Source of the DNA: Kitasatospora arboriphila
Lineage (GTDB): Bacteria > Actinomycetota > Actinomycetes > Mycobacteriales > Mycobacteriaceae
Direction: 5' to 3'
DNA: 64,000 nucleotides
NCBI RefSeq assembly: GCF_000717275.1
Contig: NZ_JNYV01000002.1
Location: 124,001-188,000, forward strand
This document shows, one piece after another, positions 25,692 through 33,220 of this stretch. The notes under the pieces are model-generated. The model searched no databases, was not told the DNA's origin, and saw nothing but the letters and a program-made list of their open reading frames with translations. The position numbers and the translations under genes were made by a program. The stretch's first letter is position 1; every line of letters starts with the position of its first letter.

Positions 25692-26200
25692 AGTCTTTTC
25701 TCCACCGGTACCAATTCGCCGGCGGTGGGAACGCTGCCCCAGCGTTCCAGTTCGGCTGGCATGTTCAGACGCTCGACCGGTGCCGCGTTCGCGAACGCGC
25801 CCCAGTCGGCCTTGGGCAGCATCCACATGATTTCGAACTCGTTGCCGTCTGGATCGCGGCCGTATGCACTCTTGGTGGCGCCGTGACTCGACGTTCCGGT
25901 GAGGGCGCCGAGTGATTCGAGAGTTGTTCGGGCGCTTATCAGGTCGTCGATCGTGTCGACTTGCCAAGCGAGGTGGTAGAGACCGAGCGAGCCTCGAGCC
26001 GGTCGAGGGCGAGCACCCACCCCGAACAACCCCAAATCATGGTGGTTCCCAGATCGCGGCAACCTGAGGAATGCGGCGTTGGCCCGACGTTCGCGTGCCA
26101 TCACCTCCATTCCGAAGGCCTTTTGGTAGAACGCGATGCTGTTCTCGAGGTCAGAAACGAAGAGCACGGCATGGTTGAGGCGGACGGCGTCGATGGTCAT
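25688..26200 (-). CDS. VOC-superfamily (glyoxalase/extradiol dioxygenase-like) protein, 170 aa
   Basis: Single vicinal-oxygen-chelate unit pair: LNHAVLFVSDLENSIAFYQKAFGMEV with a metal-ligand His, GLYHLAWQVDTIDDL with a second His, and DPDGNEFEIMW with the Glu ligand. This is typical of glyoxalase/CatE-like proteins including MhqO-type ring-cleaving dioxygenases. It is coupled to the hydrolase fusion downstream (GTGA overlap) and lies below a Fno-like reductase, in the same direction, next to a MarR gene. That grouping resembles bacterial hydroquinone/quinone resistance operons. Function by analogy only. Confidence 0.85.
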   Translation of the reverse strand: MTIDAVRLNHAVLFVSDLENSIAFYQKAFGMEVMARERRANAAFLRLPRSGNHHDLGLFGVGARPRPARGSLGLYHLAWQVDTIDDLISARTTLESLGALTGTSSHGATKSAYGRDPDGNEFEIMWMLPKADWGAFANAAPVERLNMPAELERWGSVPTAGELVPVEKRL

Positions 26201-26238
26201 GATTCATTTCCTTCTGTACGAAAAATCTCGGCGGACGG

Positions 26239-26814
26239 TCAGGAAATAACCGCGAAACCGCCTGTCCACGAAATTCTTTCGCTCGCCGCCAGCGCTAGCT
26301 GCAGGAAGCCAAGGGCCTCAAGCTCGCGAGCCCGGGCCAAACTCCCGGCGTCGACAACCTGTAGACCACCGGCGGTCACGATGTCAGCCAGCAGCGCCTT
26401 GGCGTCGGCGTCGTCTCCCGCGATCAGAACCGTGGTCGGGTTGGTGCCGACCGCGCCCGCTGTCAGCGTCCCACCAAAGTTGGTGTTGAAGGCCTTCAGA
26501 ACCTGAGCCGCCGGAATCCGGTCGGCGATCTGAGCCGCAGCGGAACTGTCAGCCGGCACGACCAGGGAATCAAAGGTCTCGAAGTTCAACGGGTTCGTGA
26601 TGTCGACGACAACCTTGCCCACGAACTGATCGCCACGCTCCGAAAGGAGCGTGTCCACAGCCGAATACGGTACAGCCAGTATGACGATGTCACCGGTTAT
26701 GCGTTTGTCTGCATCGCCATGACCGATCTGCTCGACAGTGTTGCCACCTTTTCCTACGACACCGGCGATCGCCTGAGCCATAGTGCCCGTACCGATGATG
26801 CTGACGTGAGTCAT
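26239..26814 (-). CDS. NADPH:F420 oxidoreductase-like NAD(P)-binding protein, 191 aa
   Basis: Compact Rossmann protein: MTHVSIIGTGTMAQAIAG at the start, VILAVPYSAVDTL, VVVDITNPLNFETFDS and KAFNTNFGGTL. These are the motifs of the NADP_oxidoreductase-coenzyme-F420 family (Fno and relatives). Length is slightly short. It may reduce F420 or another cofactor with NADPH. It is the first gene of a minus-strand set divergent from MarR, with two MarR-like palindromes in the gap, suggesting it is the most directly controlled gene. Confidence 0.85.
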   Translation of the reverse strand: MTHVSIIGTGTMAQAIAGVVGKGGNTVEQIGHGDADKRITGDIVILAVPYSAVDTLLSERGDQFVGKVVVDITNPLNFETFDSLVVPADSSAAAQIADRIPAAQVLKAFNTNFGGTLTAGAVGTNPTTVLIAGDDADAKALLADIVTAGGLQVVDAGSLARARELEALGFLQLALAASERISWTGGFAVIS

Positions 26815-26823
26815 TGCCTTCTC

Positions 26824-26849
26824 CTTTTAGTTGTTGCTACAACCAAAAG
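26824..26849. promoter_or_regulatory. MarR-type inverted repeat, site 1
   Basis: CTTTTAGTTGT and ACAACCAAAAG flank TGCT; 10 of 11 arm positions pair. It lies 10 bases upstream of the Fno-like start on the minus strand, covering its ribosome site and probably its transcription start. Confidence 0.75.
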
Positions 26850-26859
26850 CTATACCTCA

Positions 26860-26879
26860 TTAGTTGTAGCGTCAACTAA
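26860..26879. promoter_or_regulatory. MarR-type inverted repeat, site 2
   Basis: TTAGTTG-TAGCGT-CAACTAA has perfect 7-bp arms and shares the TAGTTG half-site with site 1. It ends 12 bases before the MarR gene, suggesting autorepression. Confidence 0.75.
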
Positions 26880-26891
26880 ATCGGCTACGAT

Positions 26892-27416
26892 GTGACGATG
26901 CAGACACACTGGCTATCCGACGAAGAACTCACGGCCTGGGTGCGACTGGTTGCTGTGGTCGAGCTGCTGCCGGGCGTTCTCGACGGGCAACTCGCCCGGG
27001 ACGCCCAACTCACTCATTACGAATACTTCGCGATGTCGCAGCTGTCGGAATCTCCTGAGCAAACGCTCCGGACCACTGCTCTGGCGCAACAAACCAATGC
27101 AACCGTGCCCCGGCTCTCCCACGTCGCCCGCCGATTGGAGGCCCGAGGACTGATCGAGCGATTTCCCTGCCCCGAAGATGCCCGCGCGACGAACATCAGA
27201 TTGACCGCCGCGGGCATGGCAAAGGTTAAACAAGCGGCCCCAGGACACGTAGCGACTGTCCGCGAGCGTGTGCTAGACGCCCTCTCCCCCACCCAGATCC
27301 AACAACTTTCGACAATTACCGGTTCCATTCTCGCAAAACTCGACCCCGACGGCTCGATGGCTGCGACCTGGGAAGTACCTAAGCGGCTCGAGAAGCGGCG
27401 GCGTCCTCACAGCTAG
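26892..27416 (+). CDS. MarR-family transcriptional regulator, 174 aa
   Basis: Winged-helix MarR protein: LTHYEYFAMSQLSESPEQTLRTTALAQQTNATVPRLSHVARRLEARGLIER (core ALAQQTNATVPRLSHVARRLE) is the DNA-reading region. A wing follows (CPEDARATNIRLTAAGMAK). Length is slightly above typical. The start is GTG 26892 or ATG 26898 (MQTHWLSDEE). It diverges from the Fno-like/VOC/hydrolase/hydratase set and two TAGTTG-based palindromes occupy the gap. MarR repressors of this layout typically release DNA on binding phenolics or on quinone thiol-modification; no conserved cysteine switch is obvious here. Confidence 0.92.
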   Translation: MTMQTHWLSDEELTAWVRLVAVVELLPGVLDGQLARDAQLTHYEYFAMSQLSESPEQTLRTTALAQQTNATVPRLSHVARRLEARGLIERFPCPEDARATNIRLTAAGMAKVKQAAPGHVATVRERVLDALSPTQIQQLSTITGSILAKLDPDGSMAATWEVPKRLEKRRRPHS

Positions 27417-27662
27417 AGCGCTTGCGGACCGTCGCCCGCTGGTAACTAACACTCGGTGTTATCGCGGCCGGCGCCAGCATGACAAACCTAGGTCGCTGGA
27501 GACCGTCGTTGAATGCCAAGGTGGAAAACGGGCGATCTGCGTGCAACGAGATCAGTCCGCTCAGTTCGATAGTCAGCGCAGCGGTATCTCAATCCGGGGC
27601 CAACCGTTCAACGTACTAACCGGGGCGCGGTCGGTGTGCTCGGCCCCGGCAACGCACTCTCG

Positions 27663-28583
27663 TCAGCGCAATCGTCCACCGGCTTCGCACAGCGTCGATC
27701 GGAGCCAGGCGTGCGCCGGGTCGTCGTGCATGGCGGGATGCCACCAGAACGCCTCGACTAGAGGACTCACGTCCCACGGGCATGAAACTGTTCGAACGCC
27801 GGCTGACTTGCTCAGTCGGTCGGCCAGGCGCGCTTGCAGCAGCGCGATCCGGTCGGTTCCTGCCACCAGAAAAGGAAGCGCCAGAAAGCTTTCCGTTACC
27901 AGCCGGATGTCTGGTTCGATTCCAATCGTCCTGAGCTGCTGTACCGCGGGCGTGAAAGCGGTTGCACTGTTGTAACTTACCACCCACGGCATTCGCTTCA
28001 GCTGCTCGAGCGTCAGCAATTCGTCCACGTCGGCATTGTCACGGGCAACTATGCACACCCACACGTCCTCCCAGAGCATGTCAGAGGGAACGTCATGGAT
28101 GAAGCCATGCGGCAACACTATTCCGTCTACGCTGCGCAGCGTCTCGGCCGCGTGAGAGACCGCGAACGCACTTACCTCCCTGACCGTCAGCCGCACGCCG
28201 GGAGCCTGCTCCGCGATGATCCCGGCAAGCGTGTCGGCGAATACTGCCGTGGCGTAATCGGACATCATGAGCGTGAACTCTCGTTCGGATGTGCCGGGAT
28301 CGAAGCTGGGGGCGACGTCGAGGACTCGCTGCACACCCAAAAGAGCTGGCGCGGTCTGTGTCGCGAGCAGCTCCGCAAGCGAGGTCAGCTCGTAACGGCT
28401 GCCGTTGCGTCGCAGTAGTTCGTCGTCGAAATGGCGACGAAGCCGGCGCAGTGCCGCCGAGACGGAGGGTTGAGTAACACCGAGGCGGCGTGCTGCCCTA
28501 GTGACATTCTTTTCCTGCAGAAGCGCGTCAAGAGTAACCAGCATGTTCAGGTCGAAGTCACGCAAGCTCACCCGTCGCGGCAT
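27663..28583 (-). CDS. LysR-family regulator, NodD-like branch, 306 aa
   Basis: Opens with LRDFDLNMLVTLDALLQEKNVTRAARRLGVTQPSVSAALRRLRRHFDDELL; DLNLL-type starts plus SVSAALRRLR are typical of the NodD/NahR branch that responds to aromatic compounds. The effector domain contains SDYATAVFADTLAGI. ATG at 28583. It diverges from the nine-gene aromatic cluster with a 176-base gap holding a CTATAG-N7-CTATAG repeat next to its start. It is very probably the activator of that cluster, sensing its substrate. Confidence 0.92.
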   Translation of the reverse strand: MPRRVSLRDFDLNMLVTLDALLQEKNVTRAARRLGVTQPSVSAALRRLRRHFDDELLRRNGSRYELTSLAELLATQTAPALLGVQRVLDVAPSFDPGTSEREFTLMMSDYATAVFADTLAGIIAEQAPGVRLTVREVSAFAVSHAAETLRSVDGIVLPHGFIHDVPSDMLWEDVWVCIVARDNADVDELLTLEQLKRMPWVVSYNSATAFTPAVQQLRTIGIEPDIRLVTESFLALPFLVAGTDRIALLQARLADRLSKSAGVRTVSCPWDVSPLVEAFWWHPAMHDDPAHAWLRSTLCEAGGRLR

Positions 28584-28589
28584 AGGACA

Positions 28590-28608
28590 CTATAGCTCGG
28601 ATCTATAG
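28590..28608. promoter_or_regulatory. CTATAG-N7-CTATAG repeat, probable LysR site
   Basis: Two CTATAG hexamers, 13 bases apart start to start, lie 7 bases upstream of the LysR start in the divergent promoter. The spacer TC/GA bases also pair. The spacing suits one LysR dimer on one DNA face. Confidence 0.6.
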
Positions 28609-28759
28609 CCGACATCATCAAATTGCCCTTCCTTATGTGATGGGAGTCATGCACAGTTGGGTCACCGCCCCAGATCACAGGTCTTGATTTTAGTGAACCG
28701 GCCCGAACGAACCAGCTAGAAAACGGAGTTCGCAGTGATCCGCCCATCGAGGAGAAGAC

Positions 28760-29695
28760 ATGAGTACAAGGTTGATCACGCACCTGCGGCACGTAGATTT
28801 CGCGGTCCCGGATTATGAGGATCAGATCAACTTCTACCGTTCGACGTGGGGCCTCACGCTGACCGAGTCGGACACCGGGATCTCGTTCTTCGCCGCCGAG
28901 GGCTCACCCGAGCAGTACGTCATTCGGTTGCGCGAGGACTCAGAGAAACGACTTGATCTGCTCGCTTTCGGCGCGGCGGATGAGGCCGATGTGAACAAGC
29001 TCGCTGAGCAACTCATCGCCAGCGGTGTTCGCATGGTGTCCGAACCACAGGTGATGCAGACTCCAGGGGGGGGCTACGGCTTCCGATTTTTCGACATCGA
29101 CGGACGTGTTGTCGAAGTGTCCTCCGACGTCGCCGCACGTCGGCACCGTAAAATCGAAGAGCGCGAGGCAGTCCCGGTCCGGCTGGCACACGCCGTGATC
29201 AACTCCCCCGATCCACTACGCACCCGCCGCTTTTATGAGCAACAGCTCGGGTTCGATCTGTCCGACACTCTCGCTCATCCTCAGGCCGGCGAGATGATGT
29301 ATTTCATGCGCTGCAATCCGTATCACCACAATCTGGCCATCACGCGAGCGCCGCACGTTTCGTTACACCACGCTTCGTTCGAAATGCGGGGCCTCGAAGA
29401 ATGGATGCGCGGATCAGGCCGCGCGATGAGGGCCGGCACGGAGAAGGTTTGGGGGCCAGGACGCCACATGGCCGGGGACAACGTATTCATGTACTTTTTG
29501 GACCCTCACGGCAACGGCCACGAATACACCTACGGGGTCGAAACCTTGGACGAGGACACATGGCATCCACACGTCTACGACATCAGCCAGCCCGAGAACC
29601 AAGATCAGTGGGGCACGGCCGACGAAATGGGCGAGCTCATTGCAAAGAAGCTGTTCAACTCCCCCGATCCTCTGTTCGTGGCTCCGCCCATCTGA
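28760..29695 (+). CDS. Two-domain type I extradiol (ring-cleaving) dioxygenase, 311 aa
   Basis: Two tandem VOC domains. The N-terminal one (HLRHVDFAVPDYEDQINFY) is structural; the C-terminal one holds the iron site: His144 (RLAHAVINSPD), His203/204 (VSLHHASFEM) and Glu255 (GNGHEYTYG), spaced as in BphC-type enzymes. It should open a catechol-like or related dihydroxy ring next to the hydroxyls, with O2. Ribosome site GAGGAGAAGAC precedes ATG 28760. First gene of the LysR-controlled cluster; the FAD hydroxylase that follows could make its substrate. The lack of close resemblance to BphC in the substrate-facing parts leaves the ring type open. Confidence 0.88.
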   Translation: MSTRLITHLRHVDFAVPDYEDQINFYRSTWGLTLTESDTGISFFAAEGSPEQYVIRLREDSEKRLDLLAFGAADEADVNKLAEQLIASGVRMVSEPQVMQTPGGGYGFRFFDIDGRVVEVSSDVAARRHRKIEEREAVPVRLAHAVINSPDPLRTRRFYEQQLGFDLSDTLAHPQAGEMMYFMRCNPYHHNLAITRAPHVSLHHASFEMRGLEEWMRGSGRAMRAGTEKVWGPGRHMAGDNVFMYFLDPHGNGHEYTYGVETLDEDTWHPHVYDISQPENQDQWGTADEMGELIAKKLFNSPDPLFVAPPI

Positions 29696-29841
29696 CGCGC
29701 GGATCCGATCCGACCAGCACTAGTTCACACCCCGTACCACTCCCCTCCCGCACTTGCTGGGCACACGAATGAATACAGTTCGCGCCCCCGGCGAACACAC
29801 ACCGTCGCTCACCGCACGCGTGCCTTCCCAGGAGAAATATC

Positions 29842-30978
29842 ATGTCTCGATCCGTTAGTCGCGTACTCGTCGTCGGCGGAGGCACAGCCGGTTCCGTCGC
29901 CACACTCGCCATGCGTCGCAACGGCATCGATGTCGTCCTCGCAGAGCGCCAGTGTGCCTGGCCCACTCTGGGGCATGGCATCACCCTCCAAGGAAACGCA
30001 CTCAAGGCACTGGAGCAAGTGGGCGTTGTCGAGGATATTCTCAAGGCTGGTTACCCATGGGATCATGTCCAATTCCGCACTGCTGGTGGAGATCTGATCA
30101 GCGACATGGCAATGCCGCCGATGGGCGGCGACGACCTGCCTCCCGGTATGGGATCAATGCGCTTTCACCTGCAGCGCGTGCTCAGCACTGCAGTCGATGC
30201 CTCGGGGGCCGACGTACGTATGGACCTGTGTGTGAGCGGAATCGAAGATGACAGCTCGGCAGATGCTGTTCTCGTGACCTTTTCGGACGGTTCGAAGGAT
30301 CAGTTCGATCTCGTAGTCGGGGCTGACGGAATCCGATCCACCGTGCGCCGCTTGATCGGCATCGAAGCTGAACCCCAGTCGGTCGGAATGTCCATCTTCA
30401 GAATGGAGGGGCCTAGGCCAGACCTGATGACGTGCTCGCAGATCTTCTACGGCGGGCCCCGCTACAAGGCCGGATTCACCCCGACCAGCCCAGACCGGAT
30501 GTACGCCTACATCATTGACGATGACCGTCCGCTGAGCGACTACGGCCCCCGCTCATTACCCGAGGTGATGTCCGAACGCGCAGAGGGTTACCACGGCCTG
30601 TGGGACGACATCCGGGCCGCCATGGGTCCGGATACGTTGGTCGACTACCGCACACTCGAGGCGTTGCGAATCGATGGACCATGGCATCGCGGCCGCGTAC
30701 TGCTCATCGGGGACGCCGCACATGCGTGCCCGCCGATGCTAGCGCAGGGTGCGGCCATGGCGACCGAGGACGGGGCCGTGCTCGGCGAGCTGCTCAGCCA
30801 AGACCATGCCGTCGAGACCCTCCTGGACTTGTTCATGCAGCGTCGGCGTGCGCGAGCCGAGATGGTCGTGGAGAACTCGGTGCAACTCGCTCGATGGGAG
30901 CTGGCACCCGAAACCCCCGGCGCCGACCCCGCTGCACTGATGGGCCACTCCATGGCTGTTCTCGCGCAACCGTTCTGA
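29842..30978 (+). CDS. FAD-dependent aromatic hydroxylase (PHBH-type), 378 aa
   Basis: Group A flavoprotein monooxygenase: VLVVGGGTAGSVATLAMRRNG (dinucleotide fold), LVVGADGIRSTVR, and VLLIGDAAHACPPMLAQGAAMATEDG (FAD/ribityl contact). Length matches single-component aromatic hydroxylases. It adds OH to an activated ring using NAD(P)H and O2. AGGAGAAATATC precedes the ATG. Between a ring-cleavage dioxygenase and an ABM-type protein, it probably produces the diol or triol that is then cleaved. Substrate unknown. Confidence 0.88.
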   Translation: MSRSVSRVLVVGGGTAGSVATLAMRRNGIDVVLAERQCAWPTLGHGITLQGNALKALEQVGVVEDILKAGYPWDHVQFRTAGGDLISDMAMPPMGGDDLPPGMGSMRFHLQRVLSTAVDASGADVRMDLCVSGIEDDSSADAVLVTFSDGSKDQFDLVVGADGIRSTVRRLIGIEAEPQSVGMSIFRMEGPRPDLMTCSQIFYGGPRYKAGFTPTSPDRMYAYIIDDDRPLSDYGPRSLPEVMSERAEGYHGLWDDIRAAMGPDTLVDYRTLEALRIDGPWHRGRVLLIGDAAHACPPMLAQGAAMATEDGAVLGELLSQDHAVETLLDLFMQRRRARAEMVVENSVQLARWELAPETPGADPAALMGHSMAVLAQPF

Positions 30979-31039
30979 CCCGCTGCACCCTCCGCGCCAC
31001 TGCTTCCTGCACTACAACCTCAACAGAAAGAGATACATC

Positions 31040-31333
31040 ATGTCGTTCGTCTGCTCCGCAACCTGGACCGCGCAGCCCGGCCAGGAGAGCACCGTCCACG
31101 ATGCCCTCGTTGAACTAGCTCCGGCCTCCCGCAACGAGCCAGGCTGCCGGACCTACATCGTCCACCAGGATCCCGAGCAACCCCTCATCTTCCGAATTTT
31201 CGAGGTCTACGACGACGAGGCCGCATTCAAGGCCCACGGTACGTACCCACATTTCGAGAAGTACGCACTCGGCAAAGCCATTCCGGCGCTGGCCAACCGC
31301 GAGCGGGCCTTCAGCACCGTCCTCGACGTCTGA
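31040..31333 (+). CDS. Antibiotic biosynthesis monooxygenase (ABM) / YgiN-like protein, 97 aa
   Basis: Small ferredoxin-like ABM fold: FVCSATWTAQPGQESTVHDALVELAPASRNEPGCRTYIVHQDPEQPLIFRIFEVYDDEAAFKAH (core NEPGCRTYIVHQDP and FEVYDDEAAFKAH). Such proteins act as quinol monooxygenases without cofactor, or as small helpers to oxygenases. In this cluster it may oxidise a hydroquinone made by the FAD hydroxylase. A ribosome site, AAAGAGATACATC, precedes ATG 31040. Length is standard. Confidence 0.88.
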   Translation: MSFVCSATWTAQPGQESTVHDALVELAPASRNEPGCRTYIVHQDPEQPLIFRIFEVYDDEAAFKAHGTYPHFEKYALGKAIPALANRERAFSTVLDV

Positions 31334-31414
31334 CCACGACGCCCATCCTCCCCAGCGCACCGGCGACATCATTTCACGCCCTGCGGTAGTGCGCCCGACG
31401 AAGGTAGAACGGCC

Positions 31415-32389
31415 ATGAGATACGCCCGTGCACAACATGATTCCAGAGAGCGCGTCGCAATCGTGGCGATGTCGCCCGACAGAGAGACCCCTGAGCACCT
31501 CGAGTTGTTCCCTCTCGGCACCGACCTCCTCGACGTCGCAGTCCGTCGCGCCGTCCCGGGCGCCGACGCGCCCCGCGTCCCACTGAACGAGGTGGAACTG
31601 CTGCCACCGATACACCCGGAAAGCTTCCGCGACTTCGTCGCTTTCGAGGAACACGTCCGAGGCGCCTCGGCGATGAGCCCGGACCCAGAAGCTGCGATGA
31701 ACGCGTGGGCGCAGGCACCGACATTCCTGTTCGGCAACCCCCATGCCATGATCGGGGCCCACGAACCAGTGGTCCCGCCGTCCGATACCCACAGTCTCGA
31801 CTTCGAACTTGAAGTCGGCGTGGTTATCGGCCGGGACGGGCGAGACCTCACCGCGGACGAAGCACGCGAGTGCATCGCTGGCTACCTCGTGGTCAACGAC
31901 TGGTCGGCACGCGATATTCAAAGACGGGAAATGGCGGTGGGGCTCGGCCCTGCCAAGGGCAAGGATTTCGCGACGACCATCGGGCCGTGGCTGGTCACGC
32001 CCGACGAGATCGAAGGGTTGCGCATCGGTGACCGACACGACCTGCGCATGCAAGTCAAGGTCAACGATGCAGTCATCGGCGAGGACTCCCTGGCGCACAT
32101 GGGATGGTCGTTTCCCGAGCTCGTTGCACATGCATCCCGTTCCGCATGGGTGCGCACAGGAGACCTCATTGCGTCGGGAACCTGTGGGCGCGGCGCGCTT
32201 TCGGAGTTTTGGGGGCGTAGCGGTGTTCAAGAACCACCGCCCCTGCGGACTGGGGATGTCGTGACCATGACGGTCGACGGCCTCGGCACTGTCTCGAACG
32301 AAGTGCTCGCGGCCCGCCCTGAGCGCCAGCAGATCTCGCGTGCGGCCGACCTCGACGCCCTCAAGGCAGCAAGGGCAGCCCGAGCATGA
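31415..32389 (+). CDS. Fumarylacetoacetate hydrolase-family protein, 324 aa
   Basis: C-terminal FAH domain from about residue 100: HSLDFELEVGVVIGRDG (metal-binding Glu-x-Glu), YLVVNDWSARDIQRREM, GPAKGKDFATTIGPWLVTPDE and GDLIASGTCGRGALSEF. The N-terminal 90 residues are the usual extra domain of acylpyruvate-hydrolase-like members. It hydrolyses a carbon-carbon bond in a beta-diketo or acylpyruvate acid, the type of compound obtained after ring cleavage. Its stop overlaps the next start (ATGA). Placed after a dioxygenase and hydroxylase, it fits as the hydrolase of the ring-fission product. Confidence 0.88.
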   Translation: MRYARAQHDSRERVAIVAMSPDRETPEHLELFPLGTDLLDVAVRRAVPGADAPRVPLNEVELLPPIHPESFRDFVAFEEHVRGASAMSPDPEAAMNAWAQAPTFLFGNPHAMIGAHEPVVPPSDTHSLDFELEVGVVIGRDGRDLTADEARECIAGYLVVNDWSARDIQRREMAVGLGPAKGKDFATTIGPWLVTPDEIEGLRIGDRHDLRMQVKVNDAVIGEDSLAHMGWSFPELVAHASRSAWVRTGDLIASGTCGRGALSEFWGRSGVQEPPPLRTGDVVTMTVDGLGTVSNEVLAARPERQQISRAADLDALKAARAARA

Positions 32390-33219
32390 ACGTCATGAAC
32401 CCGAACGTGGTGGGACGTATGGCCGGCAAAGTCGTCGTTGTGACCGGCGCTGCTCGCGGGCAGGGTGCGGCGGAGGCGCAGGCACTGGCCACACAAGGGG
32501 CGAGAGTCGTCGCTACCGACATCACATGCGCCGAGGACCTCGACCCCGACGCGTTCGGCGACGCCATCGTCTATCGTCAGCTCGACGTGGGGGATCCCGC
32601 AGCATGGACCGCGCTGGGTGTCGAGCTGCTAGGGGCGTACGGCGAAGTTCACGGGTTGGTCAACAATGCCGGACTAACTCACCGAGCGCGTTTGATGGAC
32701 GTCGAGTTGGCCGACTGGGAACGTATGTTTCGCGTCAATACCACCGGCGCACTTCTGGGTATTCAAACTTTAGCGCCGCTGATGAAGCCCGGGGCGTCTA
32801 TTGTCACGATCGGAAGCATCGCTGCCGTCACACCCCATTACACAGTGGCGTACACGGCCTCGAAATGGGCGGTGCGTGGGTTGTCGAAAGTGGCAAGCCT
32901 CGAGCTCGGTCCACGAGGTATTCGCGTCAACCTCGTCCACCCCGGCTATATCGAAACACCGATGGTCGCGAACGCGCCCACCGCGTTCCGTCAGGCGAAC
33001 ATCGACAGCACGCCGTTGGGAACGGTCGGCAGCGTCGACGACATCGCGAACCTCATCGTCTTTCTGCTCAGCGATGAATCCACCTACATCTCCGGCGCAG
33101 AGATCGCTGTGGACGGTGGACTATCCAGTCAAGGCGGAGTGAAGTTTCTCTCCGACGCCGTCATGTCCGTAAGCACCGCGATCACCGACCTACCGACTCC
33201 CACCGAAGGACCTGTGTGA
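32386..33219 (+). CDS. SDR family oxidoreductase, 277 aa
   Basis: Classical SDR: KVVVVTGAARGQGAAEAQALATQGARVVATDI, NNAGLTHRARL, catalytic Ser in IVTIGSIAA, YTASKWAVRGLSKVASLELG and HPGYIETPM. The C-terminus runs about 25 residues longer than usual. It overlaps the FAH gene (ATGA) and is followed 1 base later by the ALDH, so the three are tightly coupled. It probably oxidises or reduces an alcohol/ketone intermediate before the aldehyde step. It shares GAARGQG with mycofactocin-type SDRs but lacks their insertion, so NAD(P) is the expected cofactor. Confidence 0.88.
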   Translation: MNVMNPNVVGRMAGKVVVVTGAARGQGAAEAQALATQGARVVATDITCAEDLDPDAFGDAIVYRQLDVGDPAAWTALGVELLGAYGEVHGLVNNAGLTHRARLMDVELADWERMFRVNTTGALLGIQTLAPLMKPGASIVTIGSIAAVTPHYTVAYTASKWAVRGLSKVASLELGPRGIRVNLVHPGYIETPMVANAPTAFRQANIDSTPLGTVGSVDDIANLIVFLLSDESTYISGAEIAVDGGLSSQGGVKFLSDAVMSVSTAITDLPTPTEGPV

Positions 33220-33220
33220 C

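Noticed and set aside
25692..25967. N-terminal extension of the hydrolase fusion
   Set aside because: It overlaps the VOC gene in another frame and looks like shadow sequence; GTG 25691 gives a coupled start.
27447..27461. TAACAC-TCG-GTGTTA hairpin after the MarR gene
   Set aside because: Short AT-containing stem without a T tract; too weak to call a terminator, and no other role is visible.
31115..32230. 371-codon minus-strand open frame across the ABM and FAH genes
   Set aside because: No motifs, spans two good plus-strand genes; high-GC shadow.
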